Shown here piece after piece: positions 1 through 7,926 of a DNA stretch of 13,278 nucleotides. The position numbers were made by a program, and so were the translations under genes. The notes below the pieces were generated by a model, which saw nothing but the letters and a program-made list of their open reading frames with translations, searched no databases and had not been told where the DNA came from. The DNA comes from Stramenopiles sp. TOSAG23-3 (lineage: Eukaryota; Sar), in the NCBI GenBank assembly GCA_900128585.1, contig LT642220.1, positions 1 to 13,278 on the forward strand. Reading direction: 5' to 3'. Within the stretch, counting starts at the first letter, position 1, and each line of letters begins with the position of its first letter.

Positions 1-1
1 T

Positions 2-3000
2 GAGCAAAATCCCGGTCATCGGCAAACACGCGGAAGGCGCGTGAAAGTAGCAGTACGGGATCCCCGTATTGCCGAAGTTCTTCGTGCTGACGATGCCGAT
101 GAAAACACGATTACCATTTCCCAAGGAGATTTTATCAGCAGTGTACTATCTGTTGAAAGTTACGACATTCCAGAAATTAGCGACGGTTTTCTGATAAAAA
201 CGGATTCCAATAATCTCATCGAAGGCGAAGCAAGAATATTAATAGAACTGGACGATGGGGGGCAAGAAGAATGCCTCATTGATATAGTTCAACAGCCAAG
301 GGCTTGCCATTTAAATGCCGATGAATTTAAAGAAAGTGTACATCGAATGACAAATGAAAAGGTCGAGTGGGTGGAGAGCAAAGAGAACGACTGCACCCCA
401 GAAGAGAGAGAAAGAGAATTAGCATTCAGGAAACACATCAGTAATTACTGTGTCAAAGGAATGTTCGAAACAGGATTAAAGCGCTATTCCTATTTGTTTC
501 CAGTTAATAATGGAAGTACTTCCACTACTGCCATTGGTAAAGGTGTTAGGTTTGGTCCCGAATTCGCATTAGTTATCAAATTCAAAGAAGTTGATGAACT
601 TTTGGAGGAGGTACAAAGTTACGACTTTGCACTTGATGAAAATGCATCGGAGAATGCAAAACATCAGCATACTTACATGATGGATTTAGTTCAAGCCTTA
701 AAATACGGAAGGATTGAAGATCAGAGAAGCGACAGCGAAAGCGAAGAGGAAGACGACGAGGACGAAGCCAATACTTCTTTCTCCCCAACGAGGGTCGAAA
801 ACGTTCACCAAAGCATACTGGAAATCAGCGGAAAAACAAAAATTTTCACTGCAGAAGGTAAAGATTCTATTGCTGATCAAATTTACATACGATCAAAAAT
901 TAAGCACTATACTCGTCGCGATAGTGAAGAAATGAAGGCCCTAAGGATGTTCATCGAAGACATGATTGTTTATGTTCCAAATACTTTTCTTGAAGGGAAG
1001 AAGACGGAAATCAGAGACATTCCTGGTGCGGCAGACAACGATTCCATAAAAACTGTCAATTTGTTGAAGGAATTGGATGTAGCCGATCATGTTATTGTTG
1101 TCATGGCAAGAAACCTGGATGCAGACAGCGAAATGAAAAGACTGTTGGAAACATGCTTACTCCCGCGGTATATCGGCTCAAAGAACATATCGTCATGGCT
1201 ACTTCTCTCGACACTTCCCGCGAAAACTTCACAGCAATTTCTGGTAGAGGAACTTTTAGAGCGTGTGCAGCAAGGCGAGGAAGCAAAAGAAGGACTTGTC
1301 AAAGAAGCAAAAGAGCTTTTCTTAAGAGACTTACATCATAAAACGCAACACCAGAAAGAGAAAGAAATGAAAACAAGAATGGACCTTTTTGAAAAGTGTT
1401 ATGCTGAAAATGATCGTGGCAGAGGCATGAGGCGCTTGGATATTGACTTTGTTATAATTCCAGAAAAGGACGACCCGCTGACTGGGAAGGGGATGATAAA
1501 AAAGATTAACGGTGAAGATGGCGATAGGTTAGAAAAGCTAAAGAAGGATAACGACTGGATCACGAGGAACAAGTGTTTGAAGAAGCTCCTTCAAAAAATG
1601 GTTCCAGGAAAAGCTTGCAGATCCATGCGAAAAATGCTTAAGGAAAAACCAAGGGTAATAACGCTTTATCCATTCTTGTATACATCAGTTGTTACCTCAA
1701 TCCAATCCGGGTTTGAAACAAGTGAAGTAACCCATTCCCCAGATCGGCCATTTGACCGCCATATTGTTATGGGTGCCTCTGGTGGTCGAGAATGGCTACA
1801 TTTGTTTGATTCAGGGGAAGCTAGGCATTTAAGGCATTGCGTAAACAATCTGATTCGAGCATTTGAACGTTATGACATACGAAAACACCCGGATCATTTT
1901 GGATCTTCCGCCCAGGTTTATCACCCACAAATAACAGTCTATGCAAAAAGGTTGAAACGCCGTGAAAGAAAGAATGGTTTTATTCAAGCCATGAAAGTCC
2001 CTATTTCATCCTCGTTTGGACCGATTCCCAACCTAGTGCATTTCTCCCAAGAGGAAGAAACAAGGCTTTTGACAAACGTGTCCACACTATTTAGCGAGTT
2101 TTGCGGAAGGCACAGAAATAACCCACAGGATATTGTACGAGCCATGTCGACCTCAAAGACAGCAAAAGAATTTTACATGCAGGTGAGAAATGTGATGTTG
2201 AAATCCCAGGTATTTAATATTATTCAAACCAGATGGATTGAAAACTCGCAACGAATTAAACAAATAATTATTGAACACTTTGAAAAGCATTTGCATGAAT
2301 CAGTAAAAACAAGTTACGAGCAAAACAAAGATGTGCCACAAGATGTTCGGGAGCAGCTGGGGACAATAATTAAACAGTGTTTGGAGCATTATGCACAGAG
2401 TGCATTGAGTGTTGAATTTAAGAAGCGACACAGTATCGGATGGCTCAACACCAGGTCTAGTTCAAACCAGCTGTTATGGCGGAAAAAGTTGGAAAATCGT
2501 TTGGGAAACTATCTATGTAAAACAAATTTTAAATACAATGCGAAAGAAATGAGAGGAAAGAACCTTGAATTCATTATGGCACGTTTTAATGAGCAATCGA
2601 AACTTTATCTCCAATGCTGTGAGAGAGAGGTGCTTGAAGTAACGGAGAAAACCTGGAATGATGCCTTCATCAAGACGCGCGAACGTGTATTGAAATTAAT
2701 ACCGAAAAAGTTGTATGTAAAGATGATTAGATCATGCACATCTGACCAAAGGGGAAAACAAAAATTCTTTGAATGCTTACAGCGTCTTGATAAAACTTTA
2801 AAAATGCTGAAAGGCAACGTTGAAAATATTCGTAGCGAACTGATAAATTCGACAGATGTTAGTAATGCAGTTTCTGAAAAACGCATAAGAAGAATGCGCA
2901 TTATTGATTCGATTTCTGATTACAATCCAAGCAACGTTATGATACCTAAGCGCCGTACCATGAACGAAAAGGGGAAAGATGAATGGTCAAGACGCTGTCG

Positions 3001-4528
3001 TGAGACTAACGAACACGAACAAATCGGCCGATTGCACAATTTCTTTACATCATTGCCACCAGAATCTACCCTAGCCGAGATGCAAAATGTAGAATGGAAG
3101 GTTATACTGCGACCGTATCGTCTATCTAGGGATGACAGGTCAAGTGAAGGAACATTGTGCGAAGCGCTAGACTCTCTTGCCAAAAAGAAAAGCAAAGCAG
3201 CACCAATCTTGACGTCCCACCAAGAAAGCCCTGAAATGAAAAAGAGGAAACATTATCGCCGCAGAAAAGTTTTTCGGTGTTGCTTTGTATACATTGTCGA
3301 AATGGTGTTTCGTACCGACGAATCCCAAAGATTTTTTGAAACCGTTTTCAGTATGACACTGAAAGACTTCCAAAGCAAGTTTGCTCACTGGGACATGAAA
3401 ATGGCATCTGATCCAATGCCAAACGAGTTAAAAACTCCTTTAATCCTTGGGTATGCAACTTTGTATAACATCAATTTAGATGTATGGGTACGCCATAAAT
3501 CAATTGCTCCCACAACAACATTTTTTCGCATTTCACCGTACAACACACAGACAGCAAACGGTGGTCGTTCTAAACTCTTCAAAAGTCCGTGGACTTGCTG
3601 CCTCTGCTGGGATGGAATGGACAAGTTCCGCAGCGTTCGAAAGCTGCAGACTAATTTTGATGGGAGTGCAAGTGAATGTTCCAGGCCATCCGAACAAGCG
3701 TATAAGAACAGTTACAAGAGAAGATTCATTGGGGAAAACACGGAATTAAGAGCAGCCATTTTAAGAAATTCTATTGCCCGTAGTCGCGGTGACGGAGTAG
3801 TAGATGGGGTTGAATTGCCGAAAGAAACTGATAAGTTTCACCCTGATTGGGATTTCAAAGGTTTACCCGACGGGAAAAAACTTTACTTTCGCAAAGATGG
3901 TATGACGGCAAAGAATCGATTTTATGCCCAAATTAAACAGAGTGGATACGAATTCAACGAACGAGCTTCAACCGCTGAGTTTATTGTTTTTGCTCCAATT
4001 TCCAATAGAGGTGAAGAAAAACGGGTGACATTACCGTTTCACAGAATAGATACTTGTACTCTTGACTTTCATTGTAAGCAGTGCACACTCATATTTAAAG
4101 CCTTTAGTCTCGGATCTATTAAAAACCGTTGGTATTCGCTGGTTTTAGAAAATGGATACCGTTTTGATCACGCCCGTTCAGTGGGGGAACGGTATGAGTT
4201 TGTCAGAAAGGAGGAAGGATCTTCTAGATTACCGGAGAGCATTCCCGTAGTCTGCTCTGGCCTAAGCGGACACCGCTTTGACCAATGTTATACGAGGAGT
4301 TGCATGCATTGCAAAGCAATCTGCCCTTGGATTGTAATCAAGATCAAGGAAGCAAAAAAAAAGATCGGGGCGAGCAGCGTGGAACCAGTAGAGAGTGGGA
4401 GCTCCGCAGGACCCCAATGTGGAACATGTGCGGAAACTGGTCACAGTGCGAGGGATTGCCCAAATGGGAGGACATGCAGTCCACGCAACTTGGCAAACCG
4501 AAAGAAAAGAAAACGCGGTAGTAATTAA
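2..4528 (+). CDS. Large SLIP-GC/dynamin-like GTPase-like protein with zinc-knuckle tail (5' partial)
   Basis: I assign this to the large SLIP-GC/dynamin-like GTPase superfamily from pattern, not from a search. The frame is open to the left edge. The codon at 41 is GTG and the first in-frame ATG is at 347, inside what looks like conserved sequence, so the true start is probably upstream. Numbering from the GTG, residues 157-185 (NGSTSTTAIGKGVRFGPEFA onward) resemble the switch I/G2 region, and DIPG at 326-329 followed by ADHVIVVMAR resembles G3. No P-loop GxxxxGKS and no NKxD motif is visible. An acidic Ser/Glu/Asp tract lies near 228-243. A long, Lys/Arg-rich, probably helical middle follows. 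The C-terminus has Cys clusters (C1345/C1348; C1416, C1421, C1424, C1428), a CCHC zinc knuckle at 1460-1473 (C-x2-C-x4-H-x4-C) and a basic end, KKRKR, suggesting nucleic-acid binding and nuclear location. The role is unknown; GTP hydrolysis is uncertain given the missing motifs. Confidence 0.72.
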   Translation, partial: EQNPGHRQTRGRRVKVAVRDPRIAEVLRADDADENTITISQGDFISSVLSVESYDIPEISDGFLIKTDSNNLIEGEARILIELDDGGQEECLIDIVQQPRACHLNADEFKESVHRMTNEKVEWVESKENDCTPEERERELAFRKHISNYCVKGMFETGLKRYSYLFPVNNGSTSTTAIGKGVRFGPEFALVIKFKEVDELLEEVQSYDFALDENASENAKHQHTYMMDLVQALKYGRIEDQRSDSESEEEDDEDEANTSFSPTRVENVHQSILEISGKTKIFTAEGKDSIADQIYIRSKIKHYTRRDSEEMKALRMFIEDMIVYVPNTFLEGKKTEIRDIPGAADNDSIKTVNLLKELDVADHVIVVMARNLDADSEMKRLLETCLLPRYIGSKNISSWLLLSTLPAKTSQQFLVEELLERVQQGEEAKEGLVKEAKELFLRDLHHKTQHQKEKEMKTRMDLFEKCYAENDRGRGMRRLDIDFVIIPEKDDPLTGKGMIKKINGEDGDRLEKLKKDNDWITRNKCLKKLLQKMVPGKACRSMRKMLKEKPRVITLYPFLYTSVVTSIQSGFETSEVTHSPDRPFDRHIVMGASGGREWLHLFDSGEARHLRHCVNNLIRAFERYDIRKHPDHFGSSAQVYHPQITVYAKRLKRRERKNGFIQAMKVPISSSFGPIPNLVHFSQEEETRLLTNVSTLFSEFCGRHRNNPQDIVRAMSTSKTAKEFYMQVRNVMLKSQVFNIIQTRWIENSQRIKQIIIEHFEKHLHESVKTSYEQNKDVPQDVREQLGTIIKQCLEHYAQSALSVEFKKRHSIGWLNTRSSSNQLLWRKKLENRLGNYLCKTNFKYNAKEMRGKNLEFIMARFNEQSKLYLQCCEREVLEVTEKTWNDAFIKTRERVLKLIPKKLYVKMIRSCTSDQRGKQKFFECLQRLDKTLKMLKGNVENIRSELINSTDVSNAVSEKRIRRMRIIDSISDYNPSNVMIPKRRTMNEKGKDEWSRRCRETNEHEQIGRLHNFFTSLPPESTLAEMQNVEWKVILRPYRLSRDDRSSEGTLCEALDSLAKKKSKAAPILTSHQESPEMKKRKHYRRRKVFRCCFVYIVEMVFRTDESQRFFETVFSMTLKDFQSKFAHWDMKMASDPMPNELKTPLILGYATLYNINLDVWVRHKSIAPTTTFFRISPYNTQTANGGRSKLFKSPWTCCLCWDGMDKFRSVRKLQTNFDGSASECSRPSEQAYKNSYKRRFIGENTELRAAILRNSIARSRGDGVVDGVELPKETDKFHPDWDFKGLPDGKKLYFRKDGMTAKNRFYAQIKQSGYEFNERASTAEFIVFAPISNRGEEKRVTLPFHRIDTCTLDFHCKQCTLIFKAFSLGSIKNRWYSLVLENGYRFDHARSVGERYEFVRKEEGSSRLPESIPVVCSGLSGHRFDQCYTRSCMHCKAICPWIVIKIKEAKKKIGASSVEPVESGSSAGPQCGTCAETGHSARDCPNGRTCSPRNLANRKKRKRGSN
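728..770 (+). other. Acidic low-complexity segment in the GTPase-like gene
   Basis: This stretch encodes a Ser/Glu/Asp run (RSDSESEEEDDEDEA) between the G2-like and G3-like segments. In dynamin-like GTPases the interval between these motifs is usually part of the folded G domain, so this looks like a disordered insertion in a surface loop. Confidence 0.6.
4418..4459 (+). other. CCHC zinc knuckle coding segment
   Basis: Residues 1460-1473 of the first protein read CGTCAETGHSARDC, an exact C-x2-C-x4-H-x4-C zinc knuckle. This motif typically binds single-stranded RNA or DNA. Only one copy is seen, about 20 residues from the stop and followed by a basic cluster. It does not by itself imply a retroelement: no reverse transcriptase or protease is present. 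Confidence 0.85.
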
Positions 4529-4743
4529 ATGATCAATTTTATACATGCGTACTACTTATTTCATATTTCGTTGTGCTCTTCACGTGTTTGTCTGTACTGT
4601 CGTGCGTCGTACTGTGTTACTCGTATTTATTTAATTATTTAATTAAATTGTGTTTTTGTTGTTGTTATTATTAGCCGTTATTATTCCCAACAATAAAAAT
4701 AATAATAGGCGCACAGTATTAAAAATACTACAAATTTCAAATA

Positions 4744-4765
4744 AATAATAATAATTATTATTATT
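4744..4765. repeat. 22-bp perfect AT palindrome
   Basis: The arms AATAATAATAA and TTATTATTATT meet without a spacer and are exact reverse complements. It is made of trinucleotide repeat units, so it may be only microsatellite sequence. A transcript hairpin would have weak A-U pairing. Confidence 0.7.
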
Positions 4766-4840
4766 ATATTTTTTCGATCATCGGCGCGCATAGGATTATT
4801 TTTCAAAACAATTCAATGAACAAAAAAGAAGATGAAAATC

Positions 4841-4858
4841 ATATATATATAAATATAT
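4841..4858 (+). promoter_or_regulatory. Possible TATA-like element upstream of the RCC1 gene
   Basis: An alternating TA run (TATATATAAATATA) lies about 110-130 bases upstream of the ATG at 4968. This spacing would fit a TATA box with a leader of about 80-100 nt. In such an AT-rich spacer the match may be chance, and no transcription start is visible. Confidence 0.25.
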
Positions 4859-4967
4859 TGTGTTCGTGTGCATGAACGAGAAGAGGTTGAAGAATGATAG
4901 CGAACGCTCATCAGTTTTTGTTGCTATAGTTGGTTTGTTGACGTTCGTTAAATAATAGTTGTACACG

Positions 4968-7742
4968 ATGGCCACAAACGCACGCGCGGTGACAGCCCCG
5001 CCATCGAAGCGGGCGTCCCTGAGTACGGAAATTGTAAAACCGGGGACTGCGCCTTCACCGGATAGATCTGCGCTCCGGGCCGCCCTCCCGCTGGTGATCC
5101 CAGAGAGTGAAACGGAGGCACCAAAAATAGAAATTAACGGTCCGCACGTGGTAACGTTTGGGTGGGGGGACCACGGCAGGACGGGAATTACGATGGACAC
5201 GTACAAGAAAATTGGTCTGACGCCTCGCCCTTGCTTTTTGACGCTGCAGGAACAGATTAAAATGGAGCAGGAGGCCGCAATAAACAAGCACAAGAAAAGG
5301 CGAAAAAAAACGGATGCCGATGCCGAAGCAGTTCCAGACTGGTCGAGTATACCCCTTCCCATCCTGCAGCTGTTGTCAGACAAAACGAAGGGGAAGGCGT
5401 GCGAAGTTGCTTGTGGGGACAGGCACACCCTTATGATGACGAACAAGGGGCAGGTTTGGGCTTTTGGGGACAGCGCGCTTGGGGCGTTGGGGCTTGGCGG
5501 GACGAACGACTGGGAAGACCCGGAGGCAGGGAAAGAGCTAAAGCCAAAGATGGCTCGTCGCTACATTAAGCGACCGCCAAAATCTACCCGAACGGTGAAG
5601 CACCATAACCCAGATCCCAAAGTAGTGGATTTGAAAGCTGTTGGGTGCGAGTTTGTAGTGCACATATACGCCGGCGGCTACTCATCATACGCGCTCAGCG
5701 GGAAAGGGCAGATCTATGCGTGGGGGGAGAACACCCACGGCCAGCTCGGGGTGTTCAACGACGAAGAGCACGCGGCAGACATAGAAAAAGAAAAGGAGGA
5801 CGAGAGAAAGAAGAAGCCAATGTGGCAGATGGCGAAGACGCCCGAGGAGGAAGCCCGGGAAAAAGCGGAGCAAGAGGAGAAAGATAGGTTGGAGGCGGAA
5901 ACGTTGAAAGCGTTGGAAGATGAGCAGAAGCGGCTGGAGGAGGAGAGAAAAAACGACGTTCAGGTGAACCCTTTGCGGCAGCTTAGTACGGTGCGTATAC
6001 CCCGGTTGGTCAGAAAGTTGAAGAAAATTCTGATAAAGCAGTTGGCGTGTGGCCGTCGCCACGTAGTAGCGCTTGCAAAGGGGGCTGGCGCGATATATTC
6101 ATGGGGGTACAACAATTGTGGGCAGCTCGGCATGCTGGATACCAACGACCGTCGTCTACCGTGTCGCGTCGAGACTCTTCGGGGAATGGTCGTCATAGAA
6201 CTTGCCGCTGGAAGGCATTACACGGTTGCCGTGGGGACGACAGACAGCCCAAACTTTTTGGGAAACAAGCTGTCCCGAAAAACAAAAAAGGCGAGGGAAA
6301 AGCTAAGGTTGGTGGCGGGGTGGGGGGAGAACACGAACGGCCAGTTGGCCCTTGGTCACTACGACTCCCCCGTGCTGACCCCGGCGACCTCGCTGGCCCT
6401 TGCAAGCTGGGGAAAGAAAGACGGGGGCCCAACAAAGCCAAAAAAGATACACTCAGCCACCTGCGGCGCGTTTCATACCCTGTTCAAAGACGAGCAGGGG
6501 CGGCTTCTATCGAGTGGAAACAACAGGTTCGGGCAACTCGGCCATGGGGATTTGTACGACCGGTGCTTCCCCATATTCATTGATTCCATTGCTAGCATCT
6601 CGGTCATGGCATGTGGGGATCGGTGGTCTATTGCGGGGACGTCGAACGGTCTTATATACACGTGGGGAAGCAACACATACGGGGAGCTCGGAACCGGCGA
6701 CAAGTCCTGCTACCTGCAACCCGAAATATTAAGCACCCTTAAGGAGGTTCGCCCACTTTGGGTCAGCGCAGGAAACAGGCACAACGCAATAATTGTCACC
6801 GACAAAGAGGACGATTCGAAGCCCGCGTTTAGGCGCGCCAACACCCACGAGACGATTACCATAAGCGAGGACAGGCGGACCGCTACCCGGACCGTGGAAG
6901 AGAACGAATTTGTTCACTCTGGCATTTGCTTGCCCTCAGTGTCCGAGGGAAAATACAGGTGGGACGTTTCCATTGGCGCTATGTCCAGCGACAGCGTGCC
7001 GACTGTGGTCGGGTGCTGCTTCGAAAACGCTGACTTATCTGCGGACCCAACGTACGTGATAAACGCATGGACGTACAATTCGACGGGGGAGAAATGTTTT
7101 TGCGACACGGGCCCGGAAGAGTACGGCGAACCGTACTACGAAGGGGATATTGTCGGGGTGGAAATCGACCGGGACATAGGGTACGTCAGGTTTTACAGGA
7201 ACAACGTGCAGCAGGGAATAGCCTATTACGTAAATTTTGAGCAGGACGACCGGGACCTGTTTCTCTACGTGGGGATGCCTGGCGAAAACGACACGGCGAC
7301 CCTTTTGGTTACCGAGGACGATAACGTCGACGAGGACGAGGACGAGGAGGAAGTGTTGATATGCCTCAATGAAGAAGAAGACGAAGCCAAAAGGCGCGCG
7401 CCTTTGCAAGTCTTCTTTGAGTGCGCCTCCTGCAAAGTCATGATTTGCCGGTCCTGCGCTTACCAGTGCCACGGGGGCCATGCTGTCGGCTTGAAGATTC
7501 AGCACGGGTTTCGAATGTGTGACTGCAGCAAATCACGCCCGCAGGACCACCAGTGCATCTCTTTGCCAGAGGTGGATTCGGACGAGGAAGGCGGTGGCGG
7601 TGGCCGTCGTGCGAGGCGGCACAAGAAGGCGGGGTCCAAGAAGGTAAAAAAGTACAGCAGTTTGGCGACGCCAGCAAAATACTCCTTCCTGGATTTGCTG
7701 CATGGGGAGCCGGAGGATGCGGGAATGCAGGTAAAAAAGTAA
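4968..7742 (+). CDS. RCC1-repeat, SPRY and UBR-box-like zinc finger protein (924 aa)
   Basis: The ATG at 4968 is the first in-frame Met; the frame is intact to TAA at 7740-7742. RCC1-type blades are seen from about residue 60 to 610, recognised by recurring CGxxH / W-G-x-N-x-x-G-Q-L-G patterns: GWGDHGRTG (~65), ACGDRHTL then AFGDSALGALGLG (~148-178), YAWGENTHGQLG (~250), ACGRRHVVAL then YSWGYNNCGQLG (~360-388), AGWGENTNGQLALG (~450), SSGNNRFGQLGHGD (~515) and YTWGSNTYGELGTGD (~565). A charged coiled-coil insertion interrupts the propeller at ~265-341. A SPRY/B30.2-like domain spans ~640-770 (KYRWDVSIG; GVEIDRDIGYVRFYRNN). An acidic linker leads to a Cys/His cluster at 819-863 (C-x2-C-x4-C-x2-C-x3-CH-x2-H, then CDC and HxC) resembling a UBR-box zinc finger, an N-degron reader module. 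RCC1 plus SPRY recalls HERC1-type ligases, but no HECT or RING domain is present. It is probably a scaffold or substrate adaptor; this role is inferred. Confidence 0.88.
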   Translation: MATNARAVTAPPSKRASLSTEIVKPGTAPSPDRSALRAALPLVIPESETEAPKIEINGPHVVTFGWGDHGRTGITMDTYKKIGLTPRPCFLTLQEQIKMEQEAAINKHKKRRKKTDADAEAVPDWSSIPLPILQLLSDKTKGKACEVACGDRHTLMMTNKGQVWAFGDSALGALGLGGTNDWEDPEAGKELKPKMARRYIKRPPKSTRTVKHHNPDPKVVDLKAVGCEFVVHIYAGGYSSYALSGKGQIYAWGENTHGQLGVFNDEEHAADIEKEKEDERKKKPMWQMAKTPEEEAREKAEQEEKDRLEAETLKALEDEQKRLEEERKNDVQVNPLRQLSTVRIPRLVRKLKKILIKQLACGRRHVVALAKGAGAIYSWGYNNCGQLGMLDTNDRRLPCRVETLRGMVVIELAAGRHYTVAVGTTDSPNFLGNKLSRKTKKAREKLRLVAGWGENTNGQLALGHYDSPVLTPATSLALASWGKKDGGPTKPKKIHSATCGAFHTLFKDEQGRLLSSGNNRFGQLGHGDLYDRCFPIFIDSIASISVMACGDRWSIAGTSNGLIYTWGSNTYGELGTGDKSCYLQPEILSTLKEVRPLWVSAGNRHNAIIVTDKEDDSKPAFRRANTHETITISEDRRTATRTVEENEFVHSGICLPSVSEGKYRWDVSIGAMSSDSVPTVVGCCFENADLSADPTYVINAWTYNSTGEKCFCDTGPEEYGEPYYEGDIVGVEIDRDIGYVRFYRNNVQQGIAYYVNFEQDDRDLFLYVGMPGENDTATLLVTEDDNVDEDEDEEEVLICLNEEEDEAKRRAPLQVFFECASCKVMICRSCAYQCHGGHAVGLKIQHGFRMCDCSKSRPQDHQCISLPEVDSDEEGGGGGRRARRHKKAGSKKVKKYSSLATPAKYSFLDLLHGEPEDAGMQVKK
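5760..5990 (+). other. Charged coiled-coil insertion within the RCC1 propeller
   Basis: Residues ~265-341 of the RCC1 protein are almost entirely Glu, Lys, Arg, Asp and Ala with few hydrophobics, typical of a long single helix or coiled coil. They sit directly after the YAWGENTHGQLG blade and before the next ACGRRH blade. The propeller would therefore be split by a protruding helix. Confidence 0.65.
7422..7556 (+). other. UBR-box-like zinc finger coding segment
   Basis: Residues 819-863 contain CASC, C827, C830, CHGGH (834-838), CDC (851-853) and H861/C863. The Cys/His spacing and the terminal CDC resemble the UBR-type zinc finger of N-recognins and related F-box proteins. The usual G before CDC is not conserved (MCDC here), so ligand binding is uncertain. 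Confidence 0.6.
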
Positions 7743-7926
7743 GGGCTTAAGAATTTAAACATTAATAAGATACGTACTGACGAAATGTTACGCATCGCGG
7801 GAGCAAATGCATGAATCACTTTCAGTAACTGAACATAATTTTTTCCCTATATTAATTTTGTTTTTTTAAATGAGAGTCTTAAAACATACTATATAATTTG
7901 TTTTTTAATTTTGTTTTTTTATACAA
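7743..7926. other. Convergent 3' spacer with 17-nt direct repeat
   Basis: This 184-base AT-rich region separates the ends of the RCC1 gene (plus) and the HVA22-like gene (minus). It must hold both 3' UTRs. T-rich tracts on the plus strand include an exact 17-nt direct repeat at 7852-7868 and 7905-7921. The second copy ends six bases before the minus-strand stop codon. Confidence 0.65.
7852..7921. repeat. 17-nt T-rich direct repeat pair
   Basis: TTAATTTTGTTTTTTTA occurs exactly at 7852-7868 and at 7905-7921. The repeat is low complexity, so local slippage duplication is a sufficient explanation, but its place between convergent 3' ends could also fit U-rich 3' processing signals. Confidence 0.7.

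Larger units (their letters stand above)
4529..4967. other. AT-rich spacer between the GTPase-like and RCC1 genes
   Basis: No convincing coding sequence is seen in this 439-base spacer. It holds AATAAA-type hexamers at 4692-4697 and 4740-4745, about 165-215 bases after the first stop, which could serve 3' end formation. It also holds a GTT/ATT microsatellite near 4658-4685, a 22-bp perfect AT palindrome at 4744-4765, and an alternating TA run at 4841-4858 that lies about 110-130 bases before the RCC1 gene start codon. Confidence 0.6.

Noticed and set aside
4418-4459. Retrotransposon Gag protein, suggested by the CCHC zinc knuckle
   Set aside because: No reverse transcriptase, protease, integrase or terminal repeats are seen, and the knuckle sits at the end of a GTPase-like protein.
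4796-5446. 216-codon minus-strand open frame over the start of the RCC1 gene
   Set aside because: It lies antisense to a well-supported coding region and its translation has no recognisable domain; it is a shadow of the GC-rich codons of the RCC1 gene.
7035-7505. 156-codon minus-strand open frame inside the SPRY/zinc finger region
   Set aside because: Antisense to conserved SPRY and UBR-like sequence, with no family features of its own.
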